DNA of 64,000 bases from Mugil cephalus (Eukaryota > Chordata > Actinopteri > Mugiliformes > Mugilidae): the NCBI RefSeq assembly GCF_022458985.1, contig NC_061773.1, positions 1,060,001 to 1,124,000 of the forward strand, in the 5' to 3' direction. Positions within the stretch are counted from its first letter, which is position 1. Each line of letters begins with the position of its first letter. The notes below the pieces were generated by a model. It ran no database searches and was not told the DNA's origin. It saw only the letters and a list, made by a program, of their open reading frames with translations. Shown here piece by piece: positions 1-13,906 of this stretch. Position numbers and translations under genes: made by a program.

Positions 1-199
1 CAAGAGTACAGACGAGTTTCCTATGAGAATGCTCTTGAGAATTGGTCCTCCTGACACTTTTCTTGCTCAGTTTTTGTTATGCAACACATTCACAATATTA
101 TTTGGATAAAAAACTGTATATTACCAGGTTAAAATAGCAATATGATTTCCTAATGTTAAGTAGAAGTAAAAAAAAAAAAAAAGAACTGTACCAAAAATA

Positions 200-760
200 T
201 TAACCCATCAACGCTGATAAGGTTAATAAGGCATAACACTGTGACCACTGACAGGAGGAGTAAATAACATTGACCATCTTGTGACAATTCAATGTTCTGC
301 TGGGAAACTTGAAGCCTTTACTGGAAAATGTGTTCTTTAAGATTTTTGTTTGTTTAGACATGATGCCAGGTTTTTTTCTGCAGCCATGTGTAAACTGAGA
401 AGACTGTGGGTGGTTGATCTGTATACTGAGCAGACGGAGGACGTGAGTGTGTGAAAAAAAATACAAAGCAGAGATACAGTAGACAGGATAGTGGAAGCAA
501 ATATTTCTTTCTCTTTCTGTGAGCATCTTCCTCTTCATTTAATGGGAACTCTTGGTGAATGTAATGCACATGAACTACACTGATCAGCCAAAACATTAAA
601 ACCATTGACAGGAGAAGTGAATAACATTGACCATCTTATGACAATTCAGTGTTCTGCTGGGAAACTTTTATACCTGGTATTCATTCATGTTGATGTTACT
701 TAGACATGTAGCACCCACCTAGACCAGACCAGACACCCTCACCCCAGCATCATCAATCAT
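200..760. mobile_element. two partial copies of a Tc1/mariner-type MITE
   Basis: Fragments at about 228-330 and 580-760 share the string CAATTCARTGTTCTGCTGGG and the terminal-type motif ACACTGATCAGCCAAAACATT. They belong to the same widespread fish family as the more complete copy at 12340-12701. Confidence 0.6.
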
Positions 761-2830
761 CTGTTCAATGGAAAAACAAAACATGTTGACTGACTTCCTG
801 AAACTCTCAAATAAATATATTAATCTTTTGTTCTCAGGGTGTGACGTCAGGTTTCCAGACAATCACATTTAGTGATGGTGGGACATATTTGCCACAGAGA
901 GAAAACAACCTGGACCAGCTAAAGGAGACGGAGCAGTGAATCCCTGTGGAGTCTGAGTGCTCACTCTTGTACAGAAGTCTTCACGTAATGTCTCACATTT
1001 CCTTCCAGTATAATTATGGTGCAGGCTTATTTGGAATTTGGTGTTAAATAATTATAGTGATTTGATTGTGTTAATTTGAATATGTGTGCTTAAAAACCTA
1101 TTGTATACTGCAGATGACCTGAGCTGAGATGTGAGTTGCTGAGTGTGTGGAAAGTTTCATTTAAAAATTACCACAGAAACTGTGCTTCATGGTATAAAAG
1201 TTGACATTTCTTACTCTTTCCGCTGAAAATTCCTTGATAGATATTTTTGTAATGCATGATATTTTTCTTAAAGGAACTAATTTCACTTTATTGCCCCAGC
1301 TGAGAACAGACACCTCAAATCCCTTGAGGCAGTTTAAAGAAAAACCCTCAAACCACCAAACTCTTGAAAGGTCTGAGCGATTGTGAAGTTTTGACTTCAG
1401 CCCCTGGGACCTGAATCCCTACTAGCTGTGTGTGTATTTGTGCGTTTTTCTCCGCTGATTAGCAAATAGCTGTGTTTTCCGTTTGCTGGGCTATTTTCAC
1501 CCTGCCATTGTCAGTGTTATCTGGACCAAACACATTTGCAAAATCACACAAGGCGCACGTCATAATCAAGCAGATAGAGGAAAAAGGGAACAAAGATAAA
1601 ACCGAGGTGCTCATCTGTCATTGTCGTCTTGAATGTAAATACTCATGTGAGCGCGTATGTGTGTGGGAGCATGTCAATAAAAACCTGACATCCTGATGCA
1701 CATGTAGAAATAAAGAGAAATGATGTCAAAATAATTTTTATTTCTGTTTCTAACCCTAACCCTAATGTGACACATGGAGAAATCTGCTTTATTCTCCTAT
1801 TAATGGATATGTGTGTTCTGCATTTCACCCATCAGTTCTTACACACACAAAAAGCAGTGAGCAGCCACATGCTATCTATTTCTATACAAATTCAAACCGA
1901 TGACCCTCGAGTTCCTGGCCCGCTTCTCAAACCAATACCCCACAATAAGAGGGTGAAAACCTGCTCTACTGCTTTATTACATTTATTGTCGGAAGCACCT
2001 ACCCTCACTTTATAATGGTGTACAGTGCATATAAATGTCTTTGTGTTGTAGATATTCTTTTTTGAAACAGAGCACCGCATTAAATCAGAAGTTTGCTCTG
2101 GATTCCTCCTGGCCTACACCACCCTCTAGTGGTGGACAGTGCTCATGATCTTTAAATTAGCACGTCATAACCACCATTCAATTCCATCTCATGTTGTTTA
2201 TGTCAAAGATTATATTTCACTGTATGAATGATAATGTGTTTAGGTGAGTTTAATGTGTATTGTTAAACAATGAGATGTTGGCATTTTGATGTTTTACCTC
2301 CCATCAATGGCTGTTGCTGTGAATCCCTGACAACACAAGACCAGCAGCAACACTCAAAAGACTTCCTGAAACCGCCTGAGTCCCTTGGACACAGTGATCT
2401 TGTTGTCCTGCAGCCATCGGACCATATGACGCAGTGGGTCCCAAAGTCTTATTGTTAATTCACATGGTCGTTTAGTGGCTGGGAGCTCTGACTTACACAG
2501 CACAGTGCATTTACACAAACATGCCCTCTGGCAAGTCTGCACACTCAAATCCACAAATTGTGCTGAACCCAGGGTGCTGCTTAAAGTGTATGCAGACCTT
2601 GTCTTCTTAATTGTGTTGTTTGTGTTATGAGTGAGCAGCACAGTTGCTTTTTTTAACTTATATATGTATTTAGGTCAGCTCAATCTCTTTACCTGCACCC
2701 TTTGTCTGCACAAGTTTCCTTCTACAATCCAAAGACATGCAGCTCAGGTGAAATAAATTAAAACATATATTAAAGTCCATAATCCTACTTAAATAACATA
2801 AATATTAGCATCCAAACCTTTCTTTCTGAT
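761..2830. other. no gene recognised
   Basis: AT-rich sequence with only short random ORFs. No splice-consistent coding block, RNA gene or named repeat was identified. Confidence 0.5.
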
Positions 2831-2869
2831 TCAGTAATCTGCATTGGCATTCCTGTATATGTTGCACAT

Positions 2870-2945
2870 ATGTACATGTAGCACCCACCTAGACTCGACC
2901 AGACACCCCCACCCCATAGCAATGACACTCCTTGATGGCAGCAGC
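2870..2945 (+). mobile_element. MITE fragment
   Basis: The segment with ATGTAGCACCCACCTAGAC and CCAGACACCCCCACCCCA repeats the 700-745 fragment, so it is another piece of the same element. The CA microsatellite follows it directly. Confidence 0.5.
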
Positions 2946-2946
2946 C

Positions 2947-2948
<2 letters not shown>

Positions 2949-3012
<64 letters not shown>
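2949..3012 (+). repeat. (AC)n microsatellite
   Basis: About 32 uninterrupted AC units. Confidence 0.98.
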
Positions 3013-3014
<2 letters not shown>

Positions 3015-3689
3015 AAATGCTTTAGTGACAACTCAAAAAACATGAAAAACATTCCCCACATGTCACTACAATCCAAGTCAGATCCAAGGAGGCCTCACCT
3101 CTCAACTTGCAGGACTGAAAGAAAACCAGAGCAGACCTTCAGAGGTCGAGAAGAGTTCATGTCTCATTCCATCAGGGCTGCTTTGGAGGTTATAATTTTA
3201 TGACTGTTGTCCATAAAGTTGGAATAAATTATTTTTTACCTCCTCCCATAAAATGATTGTGACAATGTGATTTCTTCTTAAAAGATTAAGTGTATATTCT
3301 CAAAACTTTATTGATTAATCTCTTGCAAACATATAACTACAAATATGGGAATAGAGTCTGTGTCTAAAAACCAAATGATTCCAACTTTATGGGTAATGGT
3401 GTAGTAATAATAGTAAATAAATAATAAATACCATGTAAACATCTTTTTCCCCACAGACATTTTTAATAACATATTAAACAAATAAATAAATTAAAAAAAC
3501 TATTCATGTGCTGCATAAAACAATTGATACAAGTGTTTTTTCTGGGGTGAAGCAGGCAAGATATATTTCTGTGATCACAATGGATGTCACCGTTAAAAAA
3601 AAGTGTTCAGCTGTGTTATAGGTCTGTCAACAGTTACCAATCCTAACGTGAGACCATTTTTTTTTCAACACACAGCTACACAAAAAAAC

Positions 3690-4997
3690 TTTTATTATGA
3701 CACCTGTTTTCATGGATGTCAGCTTCCTGTCAAAAGAACTTCACGTCACGATGTGATGAACAACAGTTAAAAATAACTAGTTCTCTGGCACCTCATTGCT
3801 AAAAACAAACGACAAGTTAAAAATGTGTTTGACCCATAAGGAAGCAATACAGTGATAAAAGGGCGCCATCTGAAAGCTATGGTATAAAATAACAGCATCG
3901 TCACATCAGGATCCGACATTATAAAAACATGATCTCAGTGCTTTACCTCGTCTCCTTTACTCATTCTACTGTCACAGTTATCCTCTCCTGCTCTTCCATG
4001 TTGTGTCAGTACGTCAGCTCATCCTCACCCTCTCATCACTTCTATCATGATGGAAAATGAACATATATGTAAGCACACATGTAGATGCTCCTCTTTAGAT
4101 GCTCGTTGAAGACAGAAAAAAGATGACAGAAGACAAAAATAAAACAAAAAACAAATCAGTGAAAATACAAGGCTTCCCAGTTCCCAGATCAGCTAACACC
4201 AGTTATGGCTGAAATATTTCTCCTCTTCAGATACGATTTACCTCTCACACATGATACAAAAACAAAACACAAAAAGAACAACAACCCAAAGGCCAGCAGC
4301 CAAACCTTTGGCACAACCGGTCTGTCACAGAGTTTAGGTAAAACAGACAAGAGGACTCTGAACGCGTTCTTCATGTGGCACTGGTGGGAAGGGATACCTA
4401 TGCTCTGAGTTCACAGGACTGTCACTTTCTGGGAAGTGTCTGTTTGTCCTTGTTCTCAGGCTCTCAGACACCACTATTGCTTTTCCAAAACTCAGTCTAT
4501 TTTTGGATAGTGCAAATTGAAGGTGAACACATGTACCTCTACCCACATCACGATGACTAGAAAGTGACACAGACTGTCTGGATGCTACCTCTTGGGTTTC
4601 GCCCAAAGCTTGGTCTTTGTGTTTTAACAACTTGAGGATCTATAGCCAGATAAGATTTGACAATCCGTTTCATAACCCCGCATTAATAAGGGTTCTAAGG
4701 TGATTTATACTACAGCTCATTTTCTCCTGTTTTCGCTCCAGAAGAAAGTCTAAACTTTGACATCAGGCTTCTGTATATAAGCAGATTTTTTTTTGCTCGC
4801 TGCAGAGCAGCACACTGACAGATAAAACATGCTGCTGTAGAGGCTGAAGCCTAAAAAACCATTTCAGGGTTTTTGAGGAAAAAGGTAAAACCAAAGTGTT
4901 TGTCTGAAATCTTATCTGACAGGGCGCAGAAGAGGAAAACTTCTTTGGCAACTCAAGAAGAGCAGAGGAACCATCGGGATGAAGAAGAGGGGGTGGG
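3690..4997 (-). other. b4galnt1: probable b4galnt1 3' UTR
   Basis: Downstream of the b4galnt1 stop codon on the minus strand there is no competing gene. The first minus-strand AATAAA-type signal that I see reads as TTTATT on the plus strand near 3688-3693. The exact end is not determined, and a further signal lies near 3307. Confidence 0.4.
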
Positions 4998-7900
4998 CTA
5001 ATTATGAGTCAAACACTGGAATCGGTTCTTGAAGAACAGGAGGCCGTTTTTTGTGTGCGTGGCGTCAGAGGTCGCTGTTGGATAACGGAACTTGGCGTAA
5101 GTCTTATCGCTCTCTGACTGGCTTACCCAGGGAAGTTTGATTTTGGAGGCGTGGTTCACGATGACATCATCACAAGAGCCGACGTGGAGCGACCCCAGGC
5201 CATCGATGAAAAACTCTGAAAAAGACGAAAAAACATTTGTTTCACTAACTAAGGATCCAGATTTTTACTCTTGTAGAAAGCTTCCGAAGACATCAAGAAT
5301 TACAAAAGGAGGGATCCACAAAATATTTGGAATACTTTCAGGTAATAAAAACATGGAATAAAGCAAAGCTAAAAGCTACAAGGGGAAACTGAAGTTATAC
5401 ATTTAGTCTAATTAGAGGACTCAACGAGGTTGGTGTGTGCTGATAAGATTTCACAGTACCTTTTATAAAATTACCTCAGCACATGATGCTATCTTGGTAA
5501 ATGAGATAGAAATCTTCATAAGTGAAAGATTCTTTTCTCAGAGCCTCGGGACTCAGAACAGGAGGCTCTATGGATCATCGCACAGATACTTGATCAGTAT
5601 GGCATCTAGTGAATTTGGAGGCCAGGTCAACTCCCTGTACTGTTCTTCATGCTTTTAGAGTTGTTCCTAAAGCATTTTTGTGTGATTGTCTGCATGAGTC
5701 TGCTGTGACTTTTGTTCATGATTCTGAAAATGTGAAATGTTACAACTAGATTAGAATAGTATACATCTTTATTGTCACTGTCACTAGTACAACCAATTTA
5801 AAAGTGCTCTCCAATTAGTGCATCAAACCCTTTTTTTCTTTTTTTTTTTTAGATCTTTATTGAGATGGTATAGCCGCTGCAACAACTGCGTGCACTGGCA
5901 TCTTGGTCGAATGACTCATTCATGCTATGAATGTGCATATTTCATTAAACTACAGTCGGATCATCTGAGCATTTAATATTAAAACCATTCCGTCTGAGCA
6001 TATTACTCACCCAGGTGAGCTACTCTGGCAAGACGTGGGTCAAAGCCGACCTGCTGCACTTTGTCGGTGCGAGCCAAGAAGAAGTTGATGACCCCGTCGG
6101 TCACAACACAGTTGGGGAAGCCTTGGATGACGTGATGAAAACCTCTCCTCATATGCAAACAGTCGCCGTCTTCCTCTCCCGACTCGATGGATATGGTCTG
6201 TCTGTAGGTGGCAGTGTACCCTGTGGCCTCCCGCACCGCTCCGCCCACCTAGACGCACACACAAAATCCGACCTCTCAACAATAACCGTTGCTACTGATC
6301 GTAAGACCAGTGGTCAATTCCTCTGTTGCTCACCAGATCTAGAGTAGTCCTTTCTAAAACATCCACAAGCTTTTCCAGCTTCGTGTTGGATGTGAAGATG
6401 AAGTCGTCGTCTACCCACAGCACATACTTCGTGGTCACCTGGGAGACGGCCAAGTTTCTTCCAGCAAACCAACCCTACGACACAAGATGGTGAGACTGAG
6501 ATTCAGAGATCATTACTACAGGGGATGAGAAAAGACTTAATTGCGTGTTGCTACCTTTCCAAAGGGCATGATGTAATGTTCGATGTAAGGCCCAGATATT
6601 GTTTTGGGATTTTCACTGTCATCTGCGATTACTATAGTGACCGTAGGATAGTATGTTCTGATGCTGTCGATGAGATCTTGAAGCTTATCATAACGCAGGA
6701 AGGTCTTTGTGGCGATGGTCACCAGGGCGCTGACATTGTACTCTGCGGACGGCACATAGGAGGGTGGGTGACTTTTTACTGAACTAACATTCATAATACA
6801 ACAAGTGATGTTTAGTTACATATACTGTCAACATGCTGGTGCCGTACCTCCTTTGGATCCAGTGTTGTATAGTTTAGGCGTTACACCGTGACGAATCTTG
6901 ATGCTGAAGACGGCTTGATGGCCCTCTGTCTCAAATTGCACTAAAAGACACAACAATAAACTGGATTAGTGTGACAGATGAAATATTGCAAATATAATAC
7001 ATGGTAGGTACAATTCTAGGCTCAGAGCTTTGGGGGTGCTGAGCTCTCCACACATATATATGACATATATGACACATATATGTAGGTCAATAAAGATAGG
7101 CAACCCTTCCTAAGAGACAACATCATTCTATACTTCATCTCTCCTTTTGGACTGAAAAGACCCTGCAGACTGAAATCTATTCCATCTCACCGTCAGAAAG
7201 GCCAGTCTGTCAATTACTTTTTCTTGCTTGACTGTCAATCACCCCCTGTCAGTGGGCATCACAGCTAGGTGCTGGAGTCTGCTTTGACCCGTGGTCCTTC
7301 TCAGGAAAGTATGTTTAACTTACAGGCAGCATTATTCTTTCACCTTGGCTTTAACATCAACACCAAAAGCTTAACAACAACACAACAGCTCTGCTGAGTG
7401 ATAAAGTAAATACATACACTCACTGGCCACTTTATTAGGTACAACTGTTTAATTGCTTGTTAACACAAATAGCCAATCAGCCAATCACATGGGTGCAATT
7501 CAATGCATTTAAGGCATGTAAAGAAGATCAAGACAGCTTGCTGAAGTTCAAACCAAGCATTGAATGACTTTGATGGTACCAGACGGGGTGGTCTGAGTAT
7601 TTCAGTAACTGCTAATCTACTGGGATTTTCATGCACAACCATCTATAGGGTTTACAGAGGATGGTCCAAAAAAGAGAAAATATCCAGTGAGCAGCAGATG
7701 TGTGAATGAAAATGTCTTGTAGATGTGAGAGGTCAAAGGAGAATGGGCAGACTGGTTGGAGATGATAGAAAGGCAACAGTAACTCAAATAACCACTGGTT
7801 ACAACCAAGGAATGCAGAATACTATCTCTGAACACACAACACGTCCAACCTCGAAGAAGATGAGCTACAGAAGATGACACCGGGTGCCAGTCCTGTCAGC

Positions 7901-10900
7901 TAACAACAGGAAACTGAGACTACACTTCACACATACTCACCAAGACTGGACAATAGAAGATTGGAATAACGGTGCCTGGTCAGACAAGTCTCGAATTCAG
8001 CTGCGACATTCAGATGGCAGGTTCACAATTTGTCGTACACAACATGAAAGCATGGATCCATCCTGCCTTGTATCAACGGTTCAGGCTGGTGGTGGTGGTG
8101 ACACACTTTGGGCCCCTTAGTACAAACTGAGCATGGTTGAAATACCACAGCCTACCCGAGTATTGTTGCTGATCATGTCCATCCCTTTATGACCACAGTG
8201 TACCATCTTCTGACGGCTACTTCTAGTAGGATAATGCACCATGTCACAAAGCTCATATCATCTCAAATTGGTTTCTTGAACATGACCATGAGTTCACTGT
8301 ACTAAAATGACCTCTACAGTCTCCAGATCTCAATCCAACAGAGCACCTTTGGGACGTGGAACAGGAGATTCTCATCATAAATGTGCAGCTGACAAATCTG
8401 CAGCAATTGCGTGATGCTGTCATGTCAATATGGACCAAAATCTCTGAGGAATGTTTCGACTCAATGAACAATTAGGATAGTTCTGAAGGCAAAAGGGGGT
8501 CGAACCCTTTATTAGCAAGGTGTACCTAATCAAGTGGCCGGTGAGTGTAGATTTTTGTTTGGTAACTTAAGGAGACGATCAGTCAACCTATTGTGTGTGT
8601 GCTTTGTGGAGGAGGGAGGGGTAAATGAGAGAGGCAGACCACTGCAGTTGCAAAAGGGAGGAGGGGTGCTGCATTTCTTCTCTATGCTTGAGCATCCCTA
8701 AAAATGGGCTAGACACACCAATGATATACTATTGCGAAACGGCTCCTCAAAAGTGGAGCAAGAAATATAGGCCATAAGCTCCACCCCTTCCATGTTAGAG
8801 GATGGGGCTTGTACCAAATTAACACTAAAGTATAAGTCAAATTATTTTAAAATTTAGTTTCTGTCATTTAGGCAGTTAATATAATGTAGATGTATGGTCA
8901 AGTGTCAGTTTTAGTTATATGAGGCCATAGAAACAGGATGCGACCTCATGGTAACTCATGGTTGCCATGTCAACTGGTCCATAAAGGAGCAGTAGGACCG
9001 TGAGACTTTTAAAAAAAAAATACAGTGTATAATCCAACATTTCTGTGTAACTGTAGGTAGAGCAGAGTGCAGTATTAATTGAACATCCAGTAACTGAAAG
9101 GTTGGTGGTTCGATTCCATCCTGTCCCTAGTCTGTCCGTTGTGTCCATGGCATTTAACATTTAACCCACCTTGCTCGCAGTGTGTACTACTGGTGTATGA
9201 CTGCAAGTGAGTGATGTTGGTGGTGGTTGGAGGCTGTAGACGTGGACTGGCAGCCATGTTTCCATCAGTCTGCCCCAGGGCAACTGTGACTACTGATGTA
9301 GTTTACCACCACCAGGGTGTGACTGTGTGAGTGAATAAATAATGTATTCAATTGTAAGCACTTTGAGCATCTAATGGAAAACCGCTATATAAAACCAATG
9401 CATTATTACTATTATTACAGTAAAAGTACAGTCAATTTTCAAATGATGTTTTCTAAATCAATTTGTCACTATCGAAACACATAATTACATATATATAGAA
9501 TAAAAAGAATTATATTAACCTATTCATGTTTTTCAGTTTCCCACTGTACAGAGTATTTTTTATGAATTAATATATATGGGTTCTGCATCGAAATCAATTT
9601 GAATTAATTTATAAGAGAATTTGATATTTATGTTTTCTAAATGTATCAAATTTCAATGCAATATTTCCTTGTGTATGTAGCATATATATGTATAAAGTTG
9701 ATCACACTGACTACTGAGTACGCATACAGTTCACCAATAATTATCATAAAATCATTGGTAGTGACTGCACCTGCTGCAGTTACAGTTTCTTATGCATATT
9801 TAGCTTTGTGTCAGAGAGGAACTCTTTTGCTTCTTCTTTTGGAATCTTATAATTGTTTCATTTTTTCCTGCTGATGCCTGGCTATTGTCATTTCGACTTA
9901 GGGAAGTCTTAACTGTATCCACAGTTTTTTGGTTACCTTTCCTCTGATAGGTGAACCCTGCATCTGGGTTGTCTGCTGTCATGTTGAACTGTTTGTGGGA
10001 AATACAAAGTGCTTTTTTGGTTATAGAAACAAGTCAGGATATTCTGAGCATATTAAGACAGCTTTTGTGTACGCATGTTTCGTCTTATAGCTAGGGGATG
10101 TGTATTTTTCCCAAACATATTGCACAAGGGTCTTTTTGATACGATCAGGAATTTTGTGCTCCATTATTTCCCTCTGACTATTTGTGCTGCCCTCATTCAT
10201 GCGTGCTGTGCATAACTTGGCAGTCAGATAAACTGAAGACAGTTGTCCCGTTATCCACAGGTTTAATGACATTGCGAGGAAAGGTGAAACTAAGACAGAA
10301 ATACAAACAATATAATCAACGTTTAATCATCAATATGAATTAATCCACTCATTTTGTATTTAACTGCTTTTAACTATTTACCTTTTAACTTCAAATATGA
10401 AATATCTTAACATGTCATCAATTTCCACTCACTTTTTTAAAAATTGTGCTCTCATGAACTTGCAATGACCCTGTAACAGAGTGGTTAGCTTGGTAACATT
10501 TTTAGCATCAAACTTACTAAAATAATGATCTGTAGATAACAGTACAACAAACTGGTACATACCCACGATGCTACCAAAGGCATAAAAATGTAATGTAGTG
10601 TATCACTGACTGACTCAGATGAAAACAAACACAATAGTTCTCAACTTCTAGCTTACTTCCTGATATCTTCCTGATTACTTGTCACATGACACAACTCCCT
10701 GTCATCTAGGTCCCGAGTTTATTAAAGTGACAACAATGAAACAGAGACATTAACAAAAAAAGACTTCTAACATTAACAATGAAACACTCTTCATTCTTGT
10801 AGAGCAGAGAGCTGAGGAGTCAGTGGCTCAAATATTGTTTTACTGAGCAAGAGTTAGTCTTTGGTCTTTAGGGTTTCTTGCTCTAATTAATTCTCATTTG

Positions 10901-13897
10901 AATCAAAACAATCAAGCTCTCAGACCCATTCCAGATTGAGTGAGAGCATCTCTGTATATATCTTTTAACAAAAGGTAAAAAACTGACATGTAAGTGAAAA
11001 GATCACATGTGTCTGCACAGTTCATACACCTGACATCAGTAGTTTGTTAGCTTAGCTTAGCAGGAGTGGAAACAGGAGGGAATGGGCTAGCCCCACCAGA
11101 ATATAAGAGAATACTACAGACTGTCAGCGATGGCCTCACCAGTTGATCGGTGACTGTCAAAGAAGCCGATTTGTGGTTCATGGTCTTACCTGTGTCCACT
11201 GTGCTGGGATGAAACAGCGTGTTTGTGTAGGTGACAAACTGCAGCTGACGGTTCAGGTTGGGCAGCTGGCTGCTTGATAGAGTCATGTGCATCTCGCCGT
11301 CGCCTTTAACTTTGACCGCCTCTACCTCTGCAGCCACATTCAATGTTCCCAGCGTGGCAGTGATATTTATCTACAGAAAGATGAAAAGAGAATGCGGTGG
11401 TTGGGAGAGAACTGCAGACCCCCCCCCCCCAACCAAATATGTTACGGCAGACATACTGAAATACTCACTGAGTAATGTTCTCTGGGAAGGTCGTGGAAGG
11501 CCAGTCCTGGGAACAATCGGTAATTGACAAATTTAATTGCTACAGACGCTGACTGAAAAACATTTGATCCATTATCTGTCTCCATCTATTGGATAAGTGC
11601 TATCTAAACACTATTTATATCAACCACAGATTTATTACAATTTTTCATGTAAGTAGATTTCAGCTCATTTACTGGCTACAATTAATGACTGCATAAATGA
11701 CTTAACTTTAATAATACCACTGAAAAGTCTGCATTGGTTAGAAGGTAAACTTTTAGTAACTGCCTGTGATGTAGGTGTTTGTTTTCTGTTTGTAATAAAT
11801 GAAACACTATTAAAACTGAACTGACAGGACACAGCTTTCCGGTGAGAACAATATAACAGTCCTGCAATAAACCTTACGAAGGTTATAGTATTCAGCGTTT
11901 TTTTAAAATAGCAGAGGGAGTAGTGGAATCAAATGTGTTGTAATTTTGGAGACAGTGGTTGAATTGGGTAACACCGACACATGTTTGTATTATTTTGACA
12001 AACACTTTGTAGTCATGGAGGTATGATTTAATGTAGACTGTTATATTAGGATGCATGTGTTCGCACCCAGTGTACCTAATGAATTGGACATATGTGATAG
12101 TCATACTTTGAGCAAATCTGGAAATACAAATCAGCAAAGTGTAGGAAGAGGAGGCTGTTATATAATATAATTTGATTAATGTAGTGATACTGGGGTCTTT
12201 GCACTGATACTGTGTCTTTACTTTATTTGTGGTCTATTACTTTTTTAAAATTTAACACTTAAAAAAGTATTTGAACACTGTAAATAAACAACATTGTAGA
12301 AGTCACATATACACAAAACTGTAATTAACAAATCATGTACACTGATCAAGCATAACATTATGACCATCTTCCTAACATTGTGTAGGTCTCCCTTGTGCCT
12401 CCAAAACAGTTATGACAGAGAATGAACATGGGTCTTCTGAGGGTGTCCTGTGGTGTCTGGGAACAGAATGTTGTTAGTGGGGGCCTTTGGATCCTATGGG
12501 TTGAGGGGAGGGTCCTCTGTGGATCATCCCACAGATACTTGATCAGTTTGGGATCTAGTGAATTTGGAGGCCAAGACAACACCTTGTGCTGTAACATCCA
12601 CATGAATGAATACCAGGGCCAGATGTTTCCCAGCAGAACACTGAATAGTCACAAGATGATCATTATTTACTTCCCCGGTCAGTGGTTTTAATGTTGGTGT
12701 ATAACATAATGAGCCTTGTATACATGCCCCACCCACTTCCTGTGTGAAGTCATACCTGGGATAATGATTGTTTTCAGGGGTCGTACCTCCACCCCCTGCG
12801 TTGGATACTGTAAGGGGTTGTTTGCCTCTGCGATTATGAGTACGTCTGCAGGGGTCTTTGACCTGAGGAGGAAACAGTTTGCACACGATGAACTCATCCA
12901 CAAATTAGATCAGATTCAACTTTACTGTCATTACACATATACAGGTAGAGAGCACAAAATGCAAAAAGACAAGGATGGAATAAATGGACAAATGTGCTTA
13001 AAAAGTCCAGTGAATGTGTTCCGATTTCTGGAAAACTGGTCGACTCAAGAAAGAGATGAATAGATACAGTAATCATCACTTAAAAAGAGCTGATATTGGA
13101 AAGCTATTCACTGTTATTGGTGTTAATGGGGTCTGTATGTGCAGAAAGACCATGAGCGATAAAAGCTGGCTCAGTGATCACACTGGTGCTGTGTTTCCTT
13201 GATGAGATGGAGGTGGAATGATAAATCCTGAGTGAGACTCCAAAGGTTAAAAAAAGGTGATATGAAGGCACTGGTGAATCGTCTCCATGTCAGAGAGACC
13301 GTGAGACAGAAATAGAATGCTTTTCCTGAAAAGAATTTCTAGTGTTGTATTGTGTTTTGTGTTAAATGTCTCCAGACTGTCTTGGTTGACATGACATCTC
13401 TTTTTTTATTACTTTGTTGCTTACCTCTTCTGAAAACTCCTGTACTCTTTGGCCCGTCTCCTCTTCATTTCCTCCAGCTCGGAGGCCTCAAAGGCAGTGT
13501 GCAGCGGGTGAGCCGACACCCGTGGAAATAAGAGTTGTGAGAAGGGCAGGTTTACTCCTCCACTTTCGCCCTCGCATACGCACCGATTACGTGCCAGCAA
13601 GCTGGACATATGATCAAATGCGTGAAGTCAAGTTTGAGCTCTGTTCTGCAGAATCACCAAGAAATATGGAAATCCCTCTTACCTTGCCACATTATCCTTC
13701 ACATGAAAGGGGATAGTGCTTAGTCTCTGGTCTGCTTCTACGAGCTTCTCCTCCAGTTGCCTCTCTACAAAAGACCCTGGCCGTTGCCATACATCCACTG
13801 TGCTGTAGACTCGAGTGGGCCACGAGTGCAGAAGAGCCAGTACCAACACCACAGACACCAGGATGGCGAGCAACACCGTCTTCCTCAAGGACCGCAT
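4998..13897 (-). CDS. b4galnt1: beta-1,4-N-acetylgalactosaminyltransferase 1 (GM2/GD2 synthase), 9 coding exons
   Basis: This Golgi enzyme adds beta-1,4 GalNAc to GM3/GD3/lactosylceramide to make GM2/GD2/GA2. Coding exons on the minus strand are 13897-13683, 13601-13425, 12862-12715, 11370-11190, 6940-6848, 6742-6555, 6474-6334, 6248-6011 and 5215-4998. Phases join without a break to give 532 aa, against 533 in human. The product is type II: a short basic N-terminus, then a signal anchor at about residues 8-23 ([16 protein letters not shown]), then stem and lumenal catalytic domain. Family hallmarks are [33 protein letters not shown], the metal-binding WVDDDF (aspartates about 356-358), [24 protein letters not shown] and the closing RFQCLTHN. 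All junctions are GT..AG except after exon 12862-12715, where the best protein match needs a GC donor. The start follows a clean acceptor at 13907-13908. The a/b duplicate cannot be told apart here. Confidence 0.96.
5540..5690. mobile_element. internal fragment of the Tc1/mariner MITE parent family
   Basis: It shares CACAGATACTTGATCAGT and GTGAATTTGGAGGCCA with the copy at 12520-12580. It lies in the last b4galnt1 intron. Confidence 0.6.
7417..8547 (+). mobile_element. complete-length Tc1/mariner-like transposon with dead transposase
   Basis: Inverted ends read CACTCACTGGCCACTTTATT on the left and the near-exact complement ending GGCCGGTGAGTG on the right, each flanked by the TA target dinucleotide. 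The interior is the Tc1-type transposase gene on the plus strand: helix-turn-helix part near 7560-7700, DDE part near 7890-8460. Frames are broken, and near 8100 the segment after GGGGD is deleted. It lies in b4galnt1 intron 5 and is antisense to the gene. Confidence 0.9.
7884..8120 (+). pseudogene. Tc1-like transposase fragment
   Basis: This is the longest surviving transposase frame (78 codons). It contains DWTIEDW and AWSDKSR, where the usual catalytic-region Asp-Glu pair is altered to Asp-Lys, and then QLRHSDGR. A deletion ends the frame early, so the product would be inactive. Confidence 0.8.
9052..9420 (+). mobile_element. tRNA-derived SINE
   Basis: A tRNA-like head (GTAGGTAGAGC..GGTTCGATTCC, the A and B box pattern) leads to a body ending in GCTATATAAAACCAATG and an ATT-rich simple tail. 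It lies in b4galnt1 intron 5. Confidence 0.75.
12340..12701. mobile_element. non-autonomous Tc1/mariner MITE, 362 bp
   Basis: It begins ACACTGATCAAGCATAACATT and ends with a degraded inverse (GTGGTTTTAATGTTGGTGT). The interior is a deletion derivative of a longer fish element. Its right end stops about 14 bp from the b4galnt1 exon end at 12715. Confidence 0.8.
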
Positions 13898-13906
13898 CCT
13901 AAGAAC

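Noticed and set aside
12524-12901. 125-codon minus-strand ORF next to a b4galnt1 exon
   Set aside because: Wrong frame relative to the conserved exon; it runs through the MITE and intron.
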